Shown here: positions 37,072 through 46,556 of the stretch, one piece after another | Position numbering within the stretch: position 1 is the stretch's first letter | How the letters are laid out: each line of letters starts with the position of its first letter | Assembly: GCF_001570745.1 (NCBI RefSeq) | Contig: NZ_BCSG01000003.1 | Span: 181,955-245,954, forward strand | Source: Alicyclobacillus mali NBRC 102425 | GTDB lineage: Bacteria > Bacillota > Bacilli > Alicyclobacillales > Alicyclobacillaceae | Direction of reading: 5' to 3' | DNA: 64,000 nt | Translations under genes and position numbers: made by a program | The notes under the pieces: model-generated | The model's database searches: none | What the model saw: only the letters and a program-made list of their open reading frames with translations | What the model was told of the DNA's origin: nothing

Positions 37072-37692
37072 ATGGCGACGTTTCACGTCAATGCAAGGCA
37101 GGTGCAGCTTCAGCATCAGGCGAAATCCGTCGATACCGCACGGATTGAACAGGCGGTTCGGATGATTCTCGAAGCGATTGGAGAGGCGCCGGATCGAGAG
37201 GGCCTCGTCGACACGCCCGCGCGTGTCGCCCGAATGTACCAAGAAATCTTTTCGGGATTGCATCAAGACCCTCGGGACGAGTTGTCCGCTCGCTTTCACG
37301 TGGAACACGGCGAGGTTGTGCTGGTGCGGGACATCCCCTTCCATTCGATGTGCGAACACCACCTGCTCCCGTTCTTCGGTATCGCGCACATCGCCTACCT
37401 CCCGCACAACCATGTGGTGACGGGCCTGTCCAAGCTGGCGCGGCTCGTCGACGTCGTGGCGAAGAAGCCGCAGGTCCAAGAGCGCATGACGAACGAAATC
37501 GCAGACGCGCTGGTGGAGGCACTCGAGGCCGAAGGCGTTCTGGTGGTTGTGGATGCCGAACATCTGTGCATGAGCATGCGCGGCATTCGCAAACCGGGGA
37601 GCCGCACAACCACCGTGGCGACCCGAGGCCGTTACCTGCACCATCCACACGAGCGCGAGGAAGTGCTCCGCCTCATCCGTCTTGGGGGTTGA
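37072..37692 (+). CDS. folE: GTP cyclohydrolase I
   Basis: Makes 7,8-dihydroneopterin triphosphate from GTP. 206 residues with [16 protein letters not shown], the zinc-site residues in MCEHHLLPF and [14 protein letters not shown] after GCGAGGAGG. It lies inside the carotenoid operon, 66 bases after the CrtI-like gene and 30 before the prenyl synthase, instead of in a folate operon; a pterin cofactor for a light- or redox-linked process is one possible reason. Confidence 0.95.
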   Translation: MATFHVNARQVQLQHQAKSVDTARIEQAVRMILEAIGEAPDREGLVDTPARVARMYQEIFSGLHQDPRDELSARFHVEHGEVVLVRDIPFHSMCEHHLLPFFGIAHIAYLPHNHVVTGLSKLARLVDVVAKKPQVQERMTNEIADALVEALEAEGVLVVVDAEHLCMSMRGIRKPGSRTTTVATRGRYLHHPHEREEVLRLIRLGG

Positions 37693-37722
37693 CGCGCTCA
37701 AGTTCGAAACGGGGGAATCGCC

Positions 37723-38736
37723 ATGCCCGTCACGACCACGGCTCGCGACATGCTTCAGTCCATCGAGGAACACTTGGCCAGGGCGACCGCGTCCATCTCG
37801 GAGTCGCAGGGCGAGATCGAAGCCATGATCCGCTATCACCTGGGGGTGCACGCGGCCCCGCCCGCTCGGCCCCTCGGGCACAGCAAGCGGGTGCGGCCGC
37901 TGCTTCTCCTCACGGCGCACGCCGCACTCGGCGGAGACTGGCGAGCGGCCCTGCCGGCTGCCGTCGCGATTGAATACGTGCACGGATTTTCGCTGATCCA
38001 CGACGACATCGAGGATCGGTCGCCTCTCCGGCGTGGGCGGGCAAGCCTGTGGGCCGTGTGGGGCGTGGATCGCGCCCTGAACGCGGGCGACGCGCTCTTC
38101 GCCCTTGCGTTTCGCGTCATGGGCGATCTCGCCGCCCACTTCGACCCCCGATGGATCGTGGAGACTTATCAGGCCATGACGGACGCGTGCATCGCGCTGT
38201 CCGCGGGCCAGGAGCTCGATCTCGCCTTCGAACAAGTTGAAAACGTGTCCATCGAACAGTACCTGGCTATGGCGGAGTTGAAGACGGGCGCCCTCTTCGG
38301 CGCGGCGCTCGAGGTTGCCGCCATTTTGGCCGGGCACCCTCCATCCGTGCGTGACGACCTGCGAAGCGCCGGGAGGAAACTCGGTGTTCTCTTTCAAATC
38401 CTCGATGACTTCCATGACTTGTTCGGCCGTGAGGAGGATCTGGGAAAACCAACCGCACAGGACGCCCTTCGCCGAAAGAAGACGCTTCCGGTCGTGCTCG
38501 GGCTCAGTCGCGATCGCGAATTTGCCGAGATGTGGCGGTGCCTGCGCGACAATCAGGAGATGTTGCCGCACCTGCGCGCGCGGCTCATCACCGATTCGAT
38601 TCTGCGCGAGGCCATCGCCATCGAGGAACGGGTGCGCGCCGAGCTCCAACACCGTATAGAGCGCGCGCCCTTCGTGGACGCTTGGAAGCCGGAGATGCTG
38701 GAAACCATCCATCGCCTCGTGCAGCGGCGGAGGTGA
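37723..38736 (+). CDS. crtE: Polyprenyl diphosphate synthase, probably geranylgeranyl-PP synthase
   Basis: 337 residues of the trans-prenyltransferase family. The first Asp-rich motif is IHDDIEDRS and the second is LDDFHDLFG; the magnesium sites are intact. Phe lies five residues before the first motif, consistent with C15-C20 products. Placed directly before crtB, so GGPP (C20) for phytoene is the likely product. GGGG-rich SD before ATG. Confidence 0.88.
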   Translation: MPVTTTARDMLQSIEEHLARATASISESQGEIEAMIRYHLGVHAAPPARPLGHSKRVRPLLLLTAHAALGGDWRAALPAAVAIEYVHGFSLIHDDIEDRSPLRRGRASLWAVWGVDRALNAGDALFALAFRVMGDLAAHFDPRWIVETYQAMTDACIALSAGQELDLAFEQVENVSIEQYLAMAELKTGALFGAALEVAAILAGHPPSVRDDLRSAGRKLGVLFQILDDFHDLFGREEDLGKPTAQDALRRKKTLPVVLGLSRDREFAEMWRCLRDNQEMLPHLRARLITDSILREAIAIEERVRAELQHRIERAPFVDAWKPEMLETIHRLVQRRR

Positions 38737-38742
38737 ACGCAG

Positions 38743-39750
38743 TTGGATGAACGGGTCCTTCACTTTGTGGTGGAAGAAGGGCGCCGCGCCGCCCATGAGC
38801 TGTCTGCTTCCCCCGCGACAATCCGGACGCGCCTAGGGGATTTACCCCGCGTCGGACATATCATCCGCCAACACAGCAAGACGTTCAGTCTTGCCGCGCG
38901 GTGCCTTCCCAGGCGCTCGCGCAAGGCGGTGGAAGCCTTTTACGCCTTCTGCCGATCCGCCGACGACTTCGCCGATCACCTCGGTGAAGAGGGTAAGCGA
39001 CGCCTGGAAGCCTATCTCGCGGCCATTCGCGGCGGCGCGCCCGCACCAGACCCCATCCTGGCCAGTTGGCTCGCCATCGGCGATGCCATGCGTATTCCGC
39101 GCCGGTGGAGCGAGTCGCTTGTCGAGACGCTTTTGGCAGATACACAGCGCTCCGTGGTCCCCACGCTGGAGGACCTCCTTGGGTACGCCTACGGTGTCGC
39201 GTCCACGGTCGGCCTCATCACGACGGTCATCGTCGGCTATCGGCGAACGAGTTCTCTCGAGGACGTCTTCGCGCGCGCCATCGCGCTGGGGATGGCGATG
39301 CAGTTGACCAACATCCTGCGGGATGTGGCGGAAGATCTCTCGCGGGGCCGCATCTATCTCCCCGTCGAAGATCTGCAGCGGTTTGGCGTCACGGCCGACC
39401 ATCTCGCGTGCGGCCGCCTTCACGAGGGTTGGCAGCAACTCCTTCAACACTACATCGCGCTGGCGCGCCAGCTCTACGAGTACGCCATCCCTGGCATTCG
39501 CCATCTTGCGCCCGCCGCGCGCGTGCCGGTCGCCTTGGCCGCCGTGTGGTACCGGGCCATCTTGCGCGATATCGAACGCCACGGCGGAGACGTGTTCACC
39601 CGGCGAGCGCACGTACCGCTCCTCAGGAAACTCCGCATCGCGTGCTCCCAAGGGTTGCCCGCCGCCTTCGGATGGAGTGTGAGGGCTCGCGCGCGCGCCA
39701 CGGATGCGTCGTTCCACAGCATTCACTCGCAACAAGGAGGTGCGCCATGA
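38743..39750 (+). CDS. crtB: Phytoene synthase (squalene/phytoene synthase family)
   Basis: Condenses two GGPP to phytoene. 335 residues with both Asp-rich sites (CRSADDFAD and LRDVAEDLSRGRIYLP). An unusual ~35-residue N-terminal extension precedes the conserved HSKTFSLAARCLP. TTG start with GGAGG at 9 bases. It begins 6 bases after the prenyl synthase and its stop overlaps the crtI ATG. Confidence 0.92.
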   Translation: MDERVLHFVVEEGRRAAHELSASPATIRTRLGDLPRVGHIIRQHSKTFSLAARCLPRRSRKAVEAFYAFCRSADDFADHLGEEGKRRLEAYLAAIRGGAPAPDPILASWLAIGDAMRIPRRWSESLVETLLADTQRSVVPTLEDLLGYAYGVASTVGLITTVIVGYRRTSSLEDVFARAIALGMAMQLTNILRDVAEDLSRGRIYLPVEDLQRFGVTADHLACGRLHEGWQQLLQHYIALARQLYEYAIPGIRHLAPAARVPVALAAVWYRAILRDIERHGGDVFTRRAHVPLLRKLRIACSQGLPAAFGWSVRARARATDASFHSIHSQQGGAP

Positions 39751-41243
39751 CTGGAAAGCGCATCACGGTCATCGGTTCGGGTTTCGGCGGCCTGGCGGCT
39801 GCCGTGCGACTGCAGGCGCGTGGGTTTCAGGTGGACTTGTTCGAACGGCTCCCCGAACCCGGCGGCCGAGCGCGCACGTTTCAGATGGGCGGCTACCAGT
39901 TCGATGGCGGGCCCACCGTCGTGACCGCGCCCTTTCTGTTTGAAGAGCTGTTTGAACTCGCAGGCCAGCGCTTTGACCGCGCGGTTGAGCTTCTTCCCGT
40001 CGATCCGTTCTACAAGCTATTTGGCCAGGGTGACAACGCCCTCACCTACAACGGCGATCCGGCGTTCGTCATGCCGCAAATGGAGGCCATCCACGCCCCG
40101 GATGCGCCCGGATACCTGCAATTCCTCCGAGCCGCCGAACCCTTGCTTCAGAAGGGCTTTGTCGAGCTCGGCGCTGAACCCTTTCTCCGCGCCACGGACA
40201 TGGCGCGCGTCGCCCCGGATCTCGTGAGGCTTCGCGCGTACGAGTCCGTGTATCGTTTCGTCGGCAGGTACATTCAGCACCCCTTTCTTCGCCAGTGCTT
40301 CACGTTTCACCCGCTCTTTATCGGGGGGAATCCCCTGAAGGCGTCTGCCATCTACGCCATGATCCATCTCATCGAGCAGCGTTGGGGCGTTTGGTACCCC
40401 CGCGGCGGCATGCGCTCCCTCGTGGAGGCGCTCGTGGCGCTTTTCTCTCATCTCGGCGGCAGACTTCACCTAGGCACATCCGTGGATCGCGTCCTCGTCT
40501 CCAATGGGCGAGTCGAGGGCGTGATCGCAGGGGGAGAGCGCGTCGCGGCGGACGCGGTCGTGTCGAACGCCGATGCCGCCACCACCTACCTCCACCTCGT
40601 TCAAGAAGTCCCCTCGTCCGTGCGGCGCGGGCTGACGCGAGCGCGGTACAGCATGTCGCTTGTCGTGTGGTATTACGGCCTCGCAACGCCAGATGTTCCC
40701 GACACCTTGGCGCACCACAACATCGTGTTTGGTCCGCGCTACGAGGACCTCATCCGCGACATTTTTGAGCGGAAGGTCATCGCGGACGACTTTTCCCTCT
40801 ACCTGCACGTCCCGACTCGGACCGATCCGTCCGCAGCGCCCCCGGGCAAAACCGCCATGTACGTACTCGTCCCCGTGCCCAATCTCGCCTCCACCATCGC
40901 GTGGGACGAGGAGCTGGGGCGACTGGAAGAGCGCGTGCTGTCGTTTATCGAAGCACGATTCTGGCCGGGATTTCGGCGCTTCATCGAAGTGCGGCACAGG
41001 ATTGACCCGCTATACTTTGCCAATGATCTCAACACCTATCTCGGCACGGGCTTCTCGCTCGAACCGCGCCTCACCCAGTCGGCATGGTTTCGCCCGCACA
41101 ACAAAAGCCCCTTCATTCGCGGGCTGTATCTCGTGGGCGCAGGGACCCATCCGGGCGCCGGGATTCCAGGGGTCCTGCTGTCGGCCAAAATCGCGGAGAA
41201 ACTTATCGTGCGCGACATGGGGGAGGTGAAGGGGCGTGCGTGA
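39747..41243 (+). CDS. crtI: Phytoene desaturase
   Basis: 498-residue CrtI-type FAD enzyme. N-terminal TVIGSGFGGLAAAVRLQARG, LPEPGGRARTFQMGGYQFDGGPTV in parts, and the C-terminal bacterial desaturase signature LYLVGAGTHPGAGIPGVLLSA. Takes phytoene to lycopene, probably membrane-associated. ATGA overlap with crtB; AAGGAGG SD. The P450 GTG overlaps its end by 8 bases. Confidence 0.93.
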   Translation: MTGKRITVIGSGFGGLAAAVRLQARGFQVDLFERLPEPGGRARTFQMGGYQFDGGPTVVTAPFLFEELFELAGQRFDRAVELLPVDPFYKLFGQGDNALTYNGDPAFVMPQMEAIHAPDAPGYLQFLRAAEPLLQKGFVELGAEPFLRATDMARVAPDLVRLRAYESVYRFVGRYIQHPFLRQCFTFHPLFIGGNPLKASAIYAMIHLIEQRWGVWYPRGGMRSLVEALVALFSHLGGRLHLGTSVDRVLVSNGRVEGVIAGGERVAADAVVSNADAATTYLHLVQEVPSSVRRGLTRARYSMSLVVWYYGLATPDVPDTLAHHNIVFGPRYEDLIRDIFERKVIADDFSLYLHVPTRTDPSAAPPGKTAMYVLVPVPNLASTIAWDEELGRLEERVLSFIEARFWPGFRRFIEVRHRIDPLYFANDLNTYLGTGFSLEPRLTQSAWFRPHNKSPFIRGLYLVGAGTHPGAGIPGVLLSAKIAEKLIVRDMGEVKGRA

Positions 41244-42516
41244 AGACATCCATCGAGGCATACCCTCGACCCGGAATGTAAAGCCCGAGGAGGGTTGGCA
41301 AGCGCTTCGAAACATGCTCGCGCCTCCAGGCAGTCCGCTCATGGGTTTGCTGTCGCTGCACCGAGCCTTTGCGTCGGATGAGTTCGAGCTTGCGGCTCCG
41401 AGGCTGCGCATGCGCGTCGCGGCAGGGCCGGCATCGATCAAACGCGTTCTGCACGAACAGGCCGACGCTTACTCGTCTCGTCTGGCAGGCGATCCCGTCA
41501 CCGCCCTCTTTGGCCAAGGACTGCTTGTGATCGATGGCCCAAGGCATGGCGCTGCGAAGGACGTGATCGTCAGGTCCAGCACGCGCGGCGTCCTCGAGTC
41601 GCGCCTCCGGGACGAGCTGCCCGCGCTCGACGAGGCGCTTCAGCGCGCCCTCGGCCAGGGCACGATATCCCTGCCCGACATGCCGAGGCGCATGACGTGG
41701 CGCGCGCTGGAGTCCGTGTACTTTCACCATCGTTTGACGCCCGAGGAAGAGCGCGCGTACCTGTCCGATCTCACCCATCTCGTCCACTACATTGGCCCCG
41801 GATGGTGGCTGTTGCTCGGCAAAACGCCGCGGTTGCCCAAGGCGTATCACCGGATGCGCCTTCGCCTTTCGGCGATGTACGATAAAGCGCTGATCCGACG
41901 GGACAACGCGCCCATTCACGCCCTCGCGCAGGCGTACGGAGATGAGGAGACGCCGTTCGCCGTGGATCAGCTCATGACGCTTTTGGTGGCGGGGCACGAC
42001 ACCGCCACGTCGCTTCTGTCCTCGCTCCTCATCCTGCTCGCGCATCGTCCCGACCTCCAGGATGCGCTCTGGGGAGAGATTCACGGCGCCACGGGGCGCG
42101 AGCGGCCGGAAATCCGCGTGCTCGACCGGCTGCCCCTTCTGGATGCCGTCGTGAAGGAGACGCTGCGCCTGTATCCCCCCATCCATTCGGGCTTGCGCTC
42201 CGAGGCGGAATCTGGCGATCGCGTCATGGTGAGCTACTTTCTCCTGCACCGCCACCAGGAGCTCTGGCCGGACGCGGACAGCTTCGTCCCCGAGCGGTGG
42301 CTGAGCGGCTTGGCCCCGGGCGCCTACACCTACCTGCCGTTTGGGGCGGGTCCGCGATATTGCCCTGGAGCGACCTTTGCGCGCATGGAGGTCAAGTGGA
42401 TGTTGGCCCGGCTCCTGCAACACGTGAGCCTTCAACCCACGTCACGCCCGCCGCGCATCGCCATGCGCGCCGCGCTGGAACACCGTCCGACCGTCATCGC
42501 GGTGAGGCGCCGATGA
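41236..42516 (+). CDS. Cytochrome P450, candidate carotenoid hydroxylase
   Basis: 426 residues. I-helix LLVAGHDTATS, K-helix ExxR in VKETLRLYPP, and the heme loop FGAGPRYCPGATFA with the ligand near Cys376. No membrane anchor, so a soluble bacterial type. Its place between crtI and the lycopene cyclase makes a carotenoid substrate very likely; Thermus CYP175A1, a beta-carotene 3-hydroxylase, is the known parallel. The redox partner is not encoded nearby. Confidence 0.85.
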   Translation: MREDIHRGIPSTRNVKPEEGWQALRNMLAPPGSPLMGLLSLHRAFASDEFELAAPRLRMRVAAGPASIKRVLHEQADAYSSRLAGDPVTALFGQGLLVIDGPRHGAAKDVIVRSSTRGVLESRLRDELPALDEALQRALGQGTISLPDMPRRMTWRALESVYFHHRLTPEEERAYLSDLTHLVHYIGPGWWLLLGKTPRLPKAYHRMRLRLSAMYDKALIRRDNAPIHALAQAYGDEETPFAVDQLMTLLVAGHDTATSLLSSLLILLAHRPDLQDALWGEIHGATGRERPEIRVLDRLPLLDAVVKETLRLYPPIHSGLRSEAESGDRVMVSYFLLHRHQELWPDADSFVPERWLSGLAPGAYTYLPFGAGPRYCPGATFARMEVKWMLARLLQHVSLQPTSRPPRIAMRAALEHRPTVIAVRRR

Positions 42517-43319
42517 CCTATTTCGGCTTTCTCCTTCGATTTATCGTCGCCGCCAACGCCGCGCTGTGGGTTGCGCGCGCTGCACTTCGCCGCGTTGGCC
42601 GCGAAGGTTGGCTCGCTCGCGTCGTACGCCGGTCCCCACTTCGCATGACAGGGTATTTCGCTGTCTTGGCTGCGGTGATTCTCCTGTACACGACGCCCTG
42701 GGACGGCGCGCTCATCCACCTCGGCGTCTGGGCGTATGCCCGGCAACGCGTGTGGGGGCTGACGCTCGACGGCGTTCCTTGGGAAGAGATTCTCTTCTAC
42801 CTTCTGCAATCCGCGCTCGTCGCCCAATGCTTTGACCTGGCGACGGCCTTCCGTTCCCACACCGCATGGGCGAGGAGGCAGACGCCCACAAGGCAGCTGG
42901 CATATCTGCTGGTCATCGCGTTGTGGATGGGCTTTGGATTCGTCATGCTGGGATCCGTTTACGTTCTCCTGAATCGCTGGACGCACCTCACGTATCTGGC
43001 GATGCTTGTGCCGTGGATTTTGCTGCCGCTCGCAGTCCAGTCCTCTTACGGGTTCGACGGAATTGCAGCAAAGGCAGGTCCTGTCGCCATCTCAACTGTC
43101 GCACCGGCGTTGTACCTGTCCATCTGCGACGGCATTGCCATCCATAGCGGCATTTGGTTCTTTCATTCCGAACGCATCACGGACCTCAGACTGGGCGACG
43201 TCCCCATCGAAGAAATCCTCTTCTTCTCGGGTTCCAGCCTGATTGTCGCGACATCGCTCGCCGTGATCGCGTCGAGGAGGAGTGAGCAGTGGCTCCGAGA
43301 TAGGCGGGCAGGGAGGTAG
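42513..43319 (+). CDS. crtYcd: Lycopene beta-cyclase, fused CrtYc-CrtYd type
   Basis: 268-residue integral membrane protein with about 6-7 helices. It consists of two homologous lycopene cyclase repeats, each carrying the family motif: RVWGLTLDGVPWEEILFYLLQ in the first half (split) and DLRLGDVPIEEILFF in the second, plus TTPWD. In Actinobacteria these are separate proteins; here they are one chain. ATGA overlap with the P450 gene. Makes beta or gamma end groups. Confidence 0.88.
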   Translation: MTYFGFLLRFIVAANAALWVARAALRRVGREGWLARVVRRSPLRMTGYFAVLAAVILLYTTPWDGALIHLGVWAYARQRVWGLTLDGVPWEEILFYLLQSALVAQCFDLATAFRSHTAWARRQTPTRQLAYLLVIALWMGFGFVMLGSVYVLLNRWTHLTYLAMLVPWILLPLAVQSSYGFDGIAAKAGPVAISTVAPALYLSICDGIAIHSGIWFFHSERITDLRLGDVPIEEILFFSGSSLIVATSLAVIASRRSEQWLRDRRAGR

Positions 43320-43323
43320 GCAC

Positions 43324-43935
43324 ATGAATGCATGGATGGGATGGACGCTTGGGCTCGCGGCCGCGTTCATCGTCGGGGCTTGCCCGTTTGCCGTCTGGCT
43401 CACGCGCGCAATGGGTCGAGATCCGCGGTCGTTTGGAGACGGCAATCCGGGAGCCGCCAACGCGTTTCGAGCGGCCGGTTTTTGGCTCGGAGCCTCCGTG
43501 CTCGTGTTGGACGTCGCGAAGGGATTTGTGCCCGGGTATTTCGCCATTCGTCACATCTCGGCAAATTGGCTCCTCGCCGCGCTTGCCGCTGCCCTCCCGG
43601 TGTACGGTCATCGCTTCAGTCCGTTCCTCCGCGGCCGCGGCGGCATTGGCCTGGCGAGCTGGATTGGGTCAGTCGCTGGCTTCCTGGGCCCTCTGGCGGC
43701 GGGACTCCTCGGCTGCGGCTTCGCGTGCGGTCTTGCCATCCGGCGCCTGGATCGCGCCCGCACCGTCGCACTCGGAGCGGCGGTGCTGTTGATGGGCATC
43801 ACGGTCTTGCCCGAGGTCCTCTGGCCGGTGTGGCGGGTTCACTCGCTTTGGTCCGCACGCTTGTTCTGGTTGTTGACAGCGCCGCTTGTGTGGTGGGGAT
43901 ACCGAGTTCGAAACGTTCGGCGGGAGGAGGTGTGA
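43324..43935 (+). CDS. PlsY-like acyltransferase in the carotenoid operon
   Basis: 203-residue, multi-helix membrane protein of the PlsY family: FGDGNPGAANAFRAAG and YGHRFSPFLRGRGGIGLA. Canonical PlsY moves an acyl group from acyl-phosphate to glycerol-3-phosphate. The canonical gene sits elsewhere in Firmicutes; inside this operon between the cyclase and a glycosyltransferase, it may acylate a carotenoid glycoside instead (inference). ATG with GGGAGG, 4 bases after the cyclase. Confidence 0.8.
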   Translation: MNAWMGWTLGLAAAFIVGACPFAVWLTRAMGRDPRSFGDGNPGAANAFRAAGFWLGASVLVLDVAKGFVPGYFAIRHISANWLLAALAAALPVYGHRFSPFLRGRGGIGLASWIGSVAGFLGPLAAGLLGCGFACGLAIRRLDRARTVALGAAVLLMGITVLPEVLWPVWRVHSLWSARLFWLLTAPLVWWGYRVRNVRREEV

Positions 43936-43939
43936 ACAC

Positions 43940-45067
43940 ATGCACGGACTGATGCTAGGCTACGATGGCCTGATTTGCCTCATAGCGCTGTTAAACCGCC
44001 TCCTGTGGCCCCGTTTGAACCGGGACAGGGAAAGCGTCGGGCCCAAGGCGGAAACTTTCACGGGTGGACGGGCGAAAAACCTTGCCCGCGTCGCCCTCCT
44101 GATTCCGGCGCGGAATGAAGGTCATCAGATTCGGCGGTGCCTCGAGGCCATTTGTACGAGTACCGATTCATCGGTTCGCATCATCGCGCTGGACGATGAA
44201 TCCACGGACGACACGTGGCGCGTGTTGAGCGAGACGAAGGCCAACGCGAATCAGCGCCTGACCCTTCTTCGCGGAGCCCCAAGGCCGCAGGGATGGCGGG
44301 GCAAAAACTGGGCATGCGCTCAACTGGCGGATCACGCCGGAGACGCCGAGATCCTCATCTTCATCGACGCGGACACGCGTCTCGATGCGGCCGCCGTCGA
44401 GAACATCCAATCCACCATGCTTGCGCGAGACATCCAACTTCTCTCCGTCCTGCCACGCCAAGAAGCACACGGCCTGGCCGCCTTGCTTGTGTATTTGCTC
44501 CCTTGGAGCTTGATGGCCCACGTTCCCCTGTTTCTCGGCCGATGGCGCCGGAAAGCCCTCCCGATTGCCATCGGCCAGGTGCTCGCCTTCCAGCGCTCGG
44601 CCTATCAGACCCTTGGCGGCCACGCGGCTGTACGCAGCGCCATCGCTGAAGATCTCGCGCTCGCGCGGAAAGCAGCCAGGATGGGCATGAACGGAGCCTT
44701 TCTCGATGGGGCCAATGTCGCCTCCTGCACCATGTACACGTCCTGGTCTCGGGCGTGGCGCGGCTTCCAGAAAAACTGGTGTTACACCGTCGGCCACCCC
44801 CTGCTTTCGTGTCTCGTCTGGGCTTGGCTCGCGTATGCGTTCACATGGCTACCCATGTACGGTCTTGCGGAAGCATGCCTGGGACATGTCGATCTCGCCG
44901 CCCTCTCGCAATGGCCCGCGCTGCTCTGGATAGGACTCTGCTCCAAAAGATACCTGCAGATGCCGATATGGGTGTTTGTCACGGCGCCCATCAGTGTTGC
45001 TCTCGGCTTTGTGCTCGCATGCGATTCGTGGATACACAATGCGCGCAACACGACCCTTTGGTCGTAG
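43940..45067 (+). CDS. CrtQ-like family 2 glycosyltransferase
   Basis: 375 residues. GT2 domain (ALLIPARNEGHQIRRCLEAI, ALDDESTDDTW, FIDADTRLD) and the acceptor-side motif AIAEDLALARK, followed by about four C-terminal membrane helices. This is the layout of CrtQ, which glucosylates carotenoid acids or hydroxyls in Staphylococcus. ATG with GGGAGGAGG, 4 bases after the acyltransferase stop; last gene of the operon. Confidence 0.85.
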   Translation: MHGLMLGYDGLICLIALLNRLLWPRLNRDRESVGPKAETFTGGRAKNLARVALLIPARNEGHQIRRCLEAICTSTDSSVRIIALDDESTDDTWRVLSETKANANQRLTLLRGAPRPQGWRGKNWACAQLADHAGDAEILIFIDADTRLDAAAVENIQSTMLARDIQLLSVLPRQEAHGLAALLVYLLPWSLMAHVPLFLGRWRRKALPIAIGQVLAFQRSAYQTLGGHAAVRSAIAEDLALARKAARMGMNGAFLDGANVASCTMYTSWSRAWRGFQKNWCYTVGHPLLSCLVWAWLAYAFTWLPMYGLAEACLGHVDLAALSQWPALLWIGLCSKRYLQMPIWVFVTAPISVALGFVLACDSWIHNARNTTLWS

Positions 45068-45397
45068 ACCAGCACACGGCGCGGTAGCAGGTCGTTCCTC
45101 ACACTGCGTAGTGTCTCAACGGCCACATGCACCGGGATCGTTTGCAGAGCGGGGGCCTTGGTTCATGGTTGTCGTACCAAATGAAATGATGCACGTCGAT
45201 TTGCCGCGAACCGAAGTAAAGATGACCGCATATATGGAAGTTGAAGAGAAGACTTCGCGATCATTTCCATTCCCCCCTTGACCAGGACATAAAATTCGAA
45301 ATCGCTGCTTCCCCGATATCCACAGAGCAGGGCGAGTCACCTGGACGGCAGGTCCTCAACGCGCCCCACACCATCCTCTTCCAAGCCGCCTCCGCCC
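45068..45397. other. Intergenic stretch, nothing recognised
   Basis: 330 bases between the convergent carotenoid glycosyltransferase and DUF4129 genes. No hairpin with a T-run and no family-like frame; composition is less GC-rich than the flanks. Confidence 0.4.
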
Positions 45398-46474
45398 TCA
45401 CCCATCATCCCTTGTGTATCTCACCTGCTCATAGAGTTCCGTAAGCCTCTGCGCACCACTGCTGCCGTCCTCTTCTGCGCGCGCCGCGAACCGCCTCGGC
45501 GTCTCGGCGTGCCGGATGGTCAACCCGCGCCGATGCATGGCGAGCAGCCAGCGCTGGTATCGCAAGCGAACCGGGTGATCCGTCGGAACGAAGCGCAGGC
45601 TGTCCCGCAGGCGCTCGTGCACCGTCGCCACCTGAACCGTATCCCCCGCTTCGCGCGCCTCCTCGCCCGCTCCACCTCGCCAGAGCTTCCACGCCCAGAC
45701 CGCGATCCCCGCCGCGCACAACGCGATGGCGATGCCCGTGAGCACCCACATGTCGCGTCGAGGAGAGCCTTGCACCCGCGCATTGGCCAACTGGGTGAGG
45801 ACGCCGTTCCCGTGCGAAGTGGCCAACCATCGGATGTAGGCGTGAAAAGCAATGCCCAACACGTACCCGAGAAACGGATACACAAGCACCAATACCGCCG
45901 CTCCCACGCCCACGCCGAGCAGTGCGGCACCCAGGATGACGCCGAAGGGCCCAAGCGTCGCCCTGAGCGCCGCCAGCACCCAGCCCAAGGCGCTTCCCAT
46001 CCGCTCCACTTCGCGCATGCGAGCGCGCTGAAGCCTCGCCATCCACGCCAAGTGTCCGACGATCACGGCGCCAGCCAGCCACGCCGCGAAACGGAGCGGC
46101 GCACGGTGCGCGGCGTGAAACGATTGATCCACCCACAGCATCAGCGCAGCAAGCGTGACGAGGCCGGAATACGCCACGAGCGCAAACTTCGCCGCAGTAT
46201 CCGCATCTCGACTGGTGATGGCTAGCGTCCAAAGGGCGACGGCCCACACGCCCGCCATCCCGCCCGACACCGCCATCGCCACCGACCCCACGTGCAAAGC
46301 GGCCAAGGCGACATCTGCGCCGAGATAACCCAGCACCAGTCCGATCACGCGCCTTTGACCGCCGTATTTCCCAGAAGAAATCGCCATGGCGACACAGAGC
46401 GCCATCTCCAAGACGTACCAAACAGCCATCCCCCACAGCGAACTCGGTGAATTCCAGTCGAAGGCCATGGTCAC
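45398..46474 (-). CDS. Membrane protein with C-terminal DUF4129
   Basis: 358 residues: around eight membrane helices (1-265) followed by a cytosolic DUF4129-like domain (PVRLRYQRWLLAMHRRG, RFAARAEE, LTELYEQVRY). DUF4129 genes usually accompany MoxR ATPase, DUF58 and transglutaminase-like genes. Here the DUF58 gene lies 82 bases upstream but no MoxR or transglutaminase gene is present. The SD for the GTG/ATG start is weak, so the start is uncertain. Confidence 0.7.
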   Translation of the reverse strand: MTMAFDWNSPSSLWGMAVWYVLEMALCVAMAISSGKYGGQRRVIGLVLGYLGADVALAALHVGSVAMAVSGGMAGVWAVALWTLAITSRDADTAAKFALVAYSGLVTLAALMLWVDQSFHAAHRAPLRFAAWLAGAVIVGHLAWMARLQRARMREVERMGSALGWVLAALRATLGPFGVILGAALLGVGVGAAVLVLVYPFLGYVLGIAFHAYIRWLATSHGNGVLTQLANARVQGSPRRDMWVLTGIAIALCAAGIAVWAWKLWRGGAGEEAREAGDTVQVATVHERLRDSLRFVPTDHPVRLRYQRWLLAMHRRGLTIRHAETPRRFAARAEEDGSSGAQRLTELYEQVRYTRDDG

Positions 46475-46556
46475 GAGCCAACTCGATAATCCCGCCGTGA
46501 GACTCGCCTAAAGGCGCAATGAGAGTGGAAGGTTCGTCCATGCCGCGCTGCGGCGC

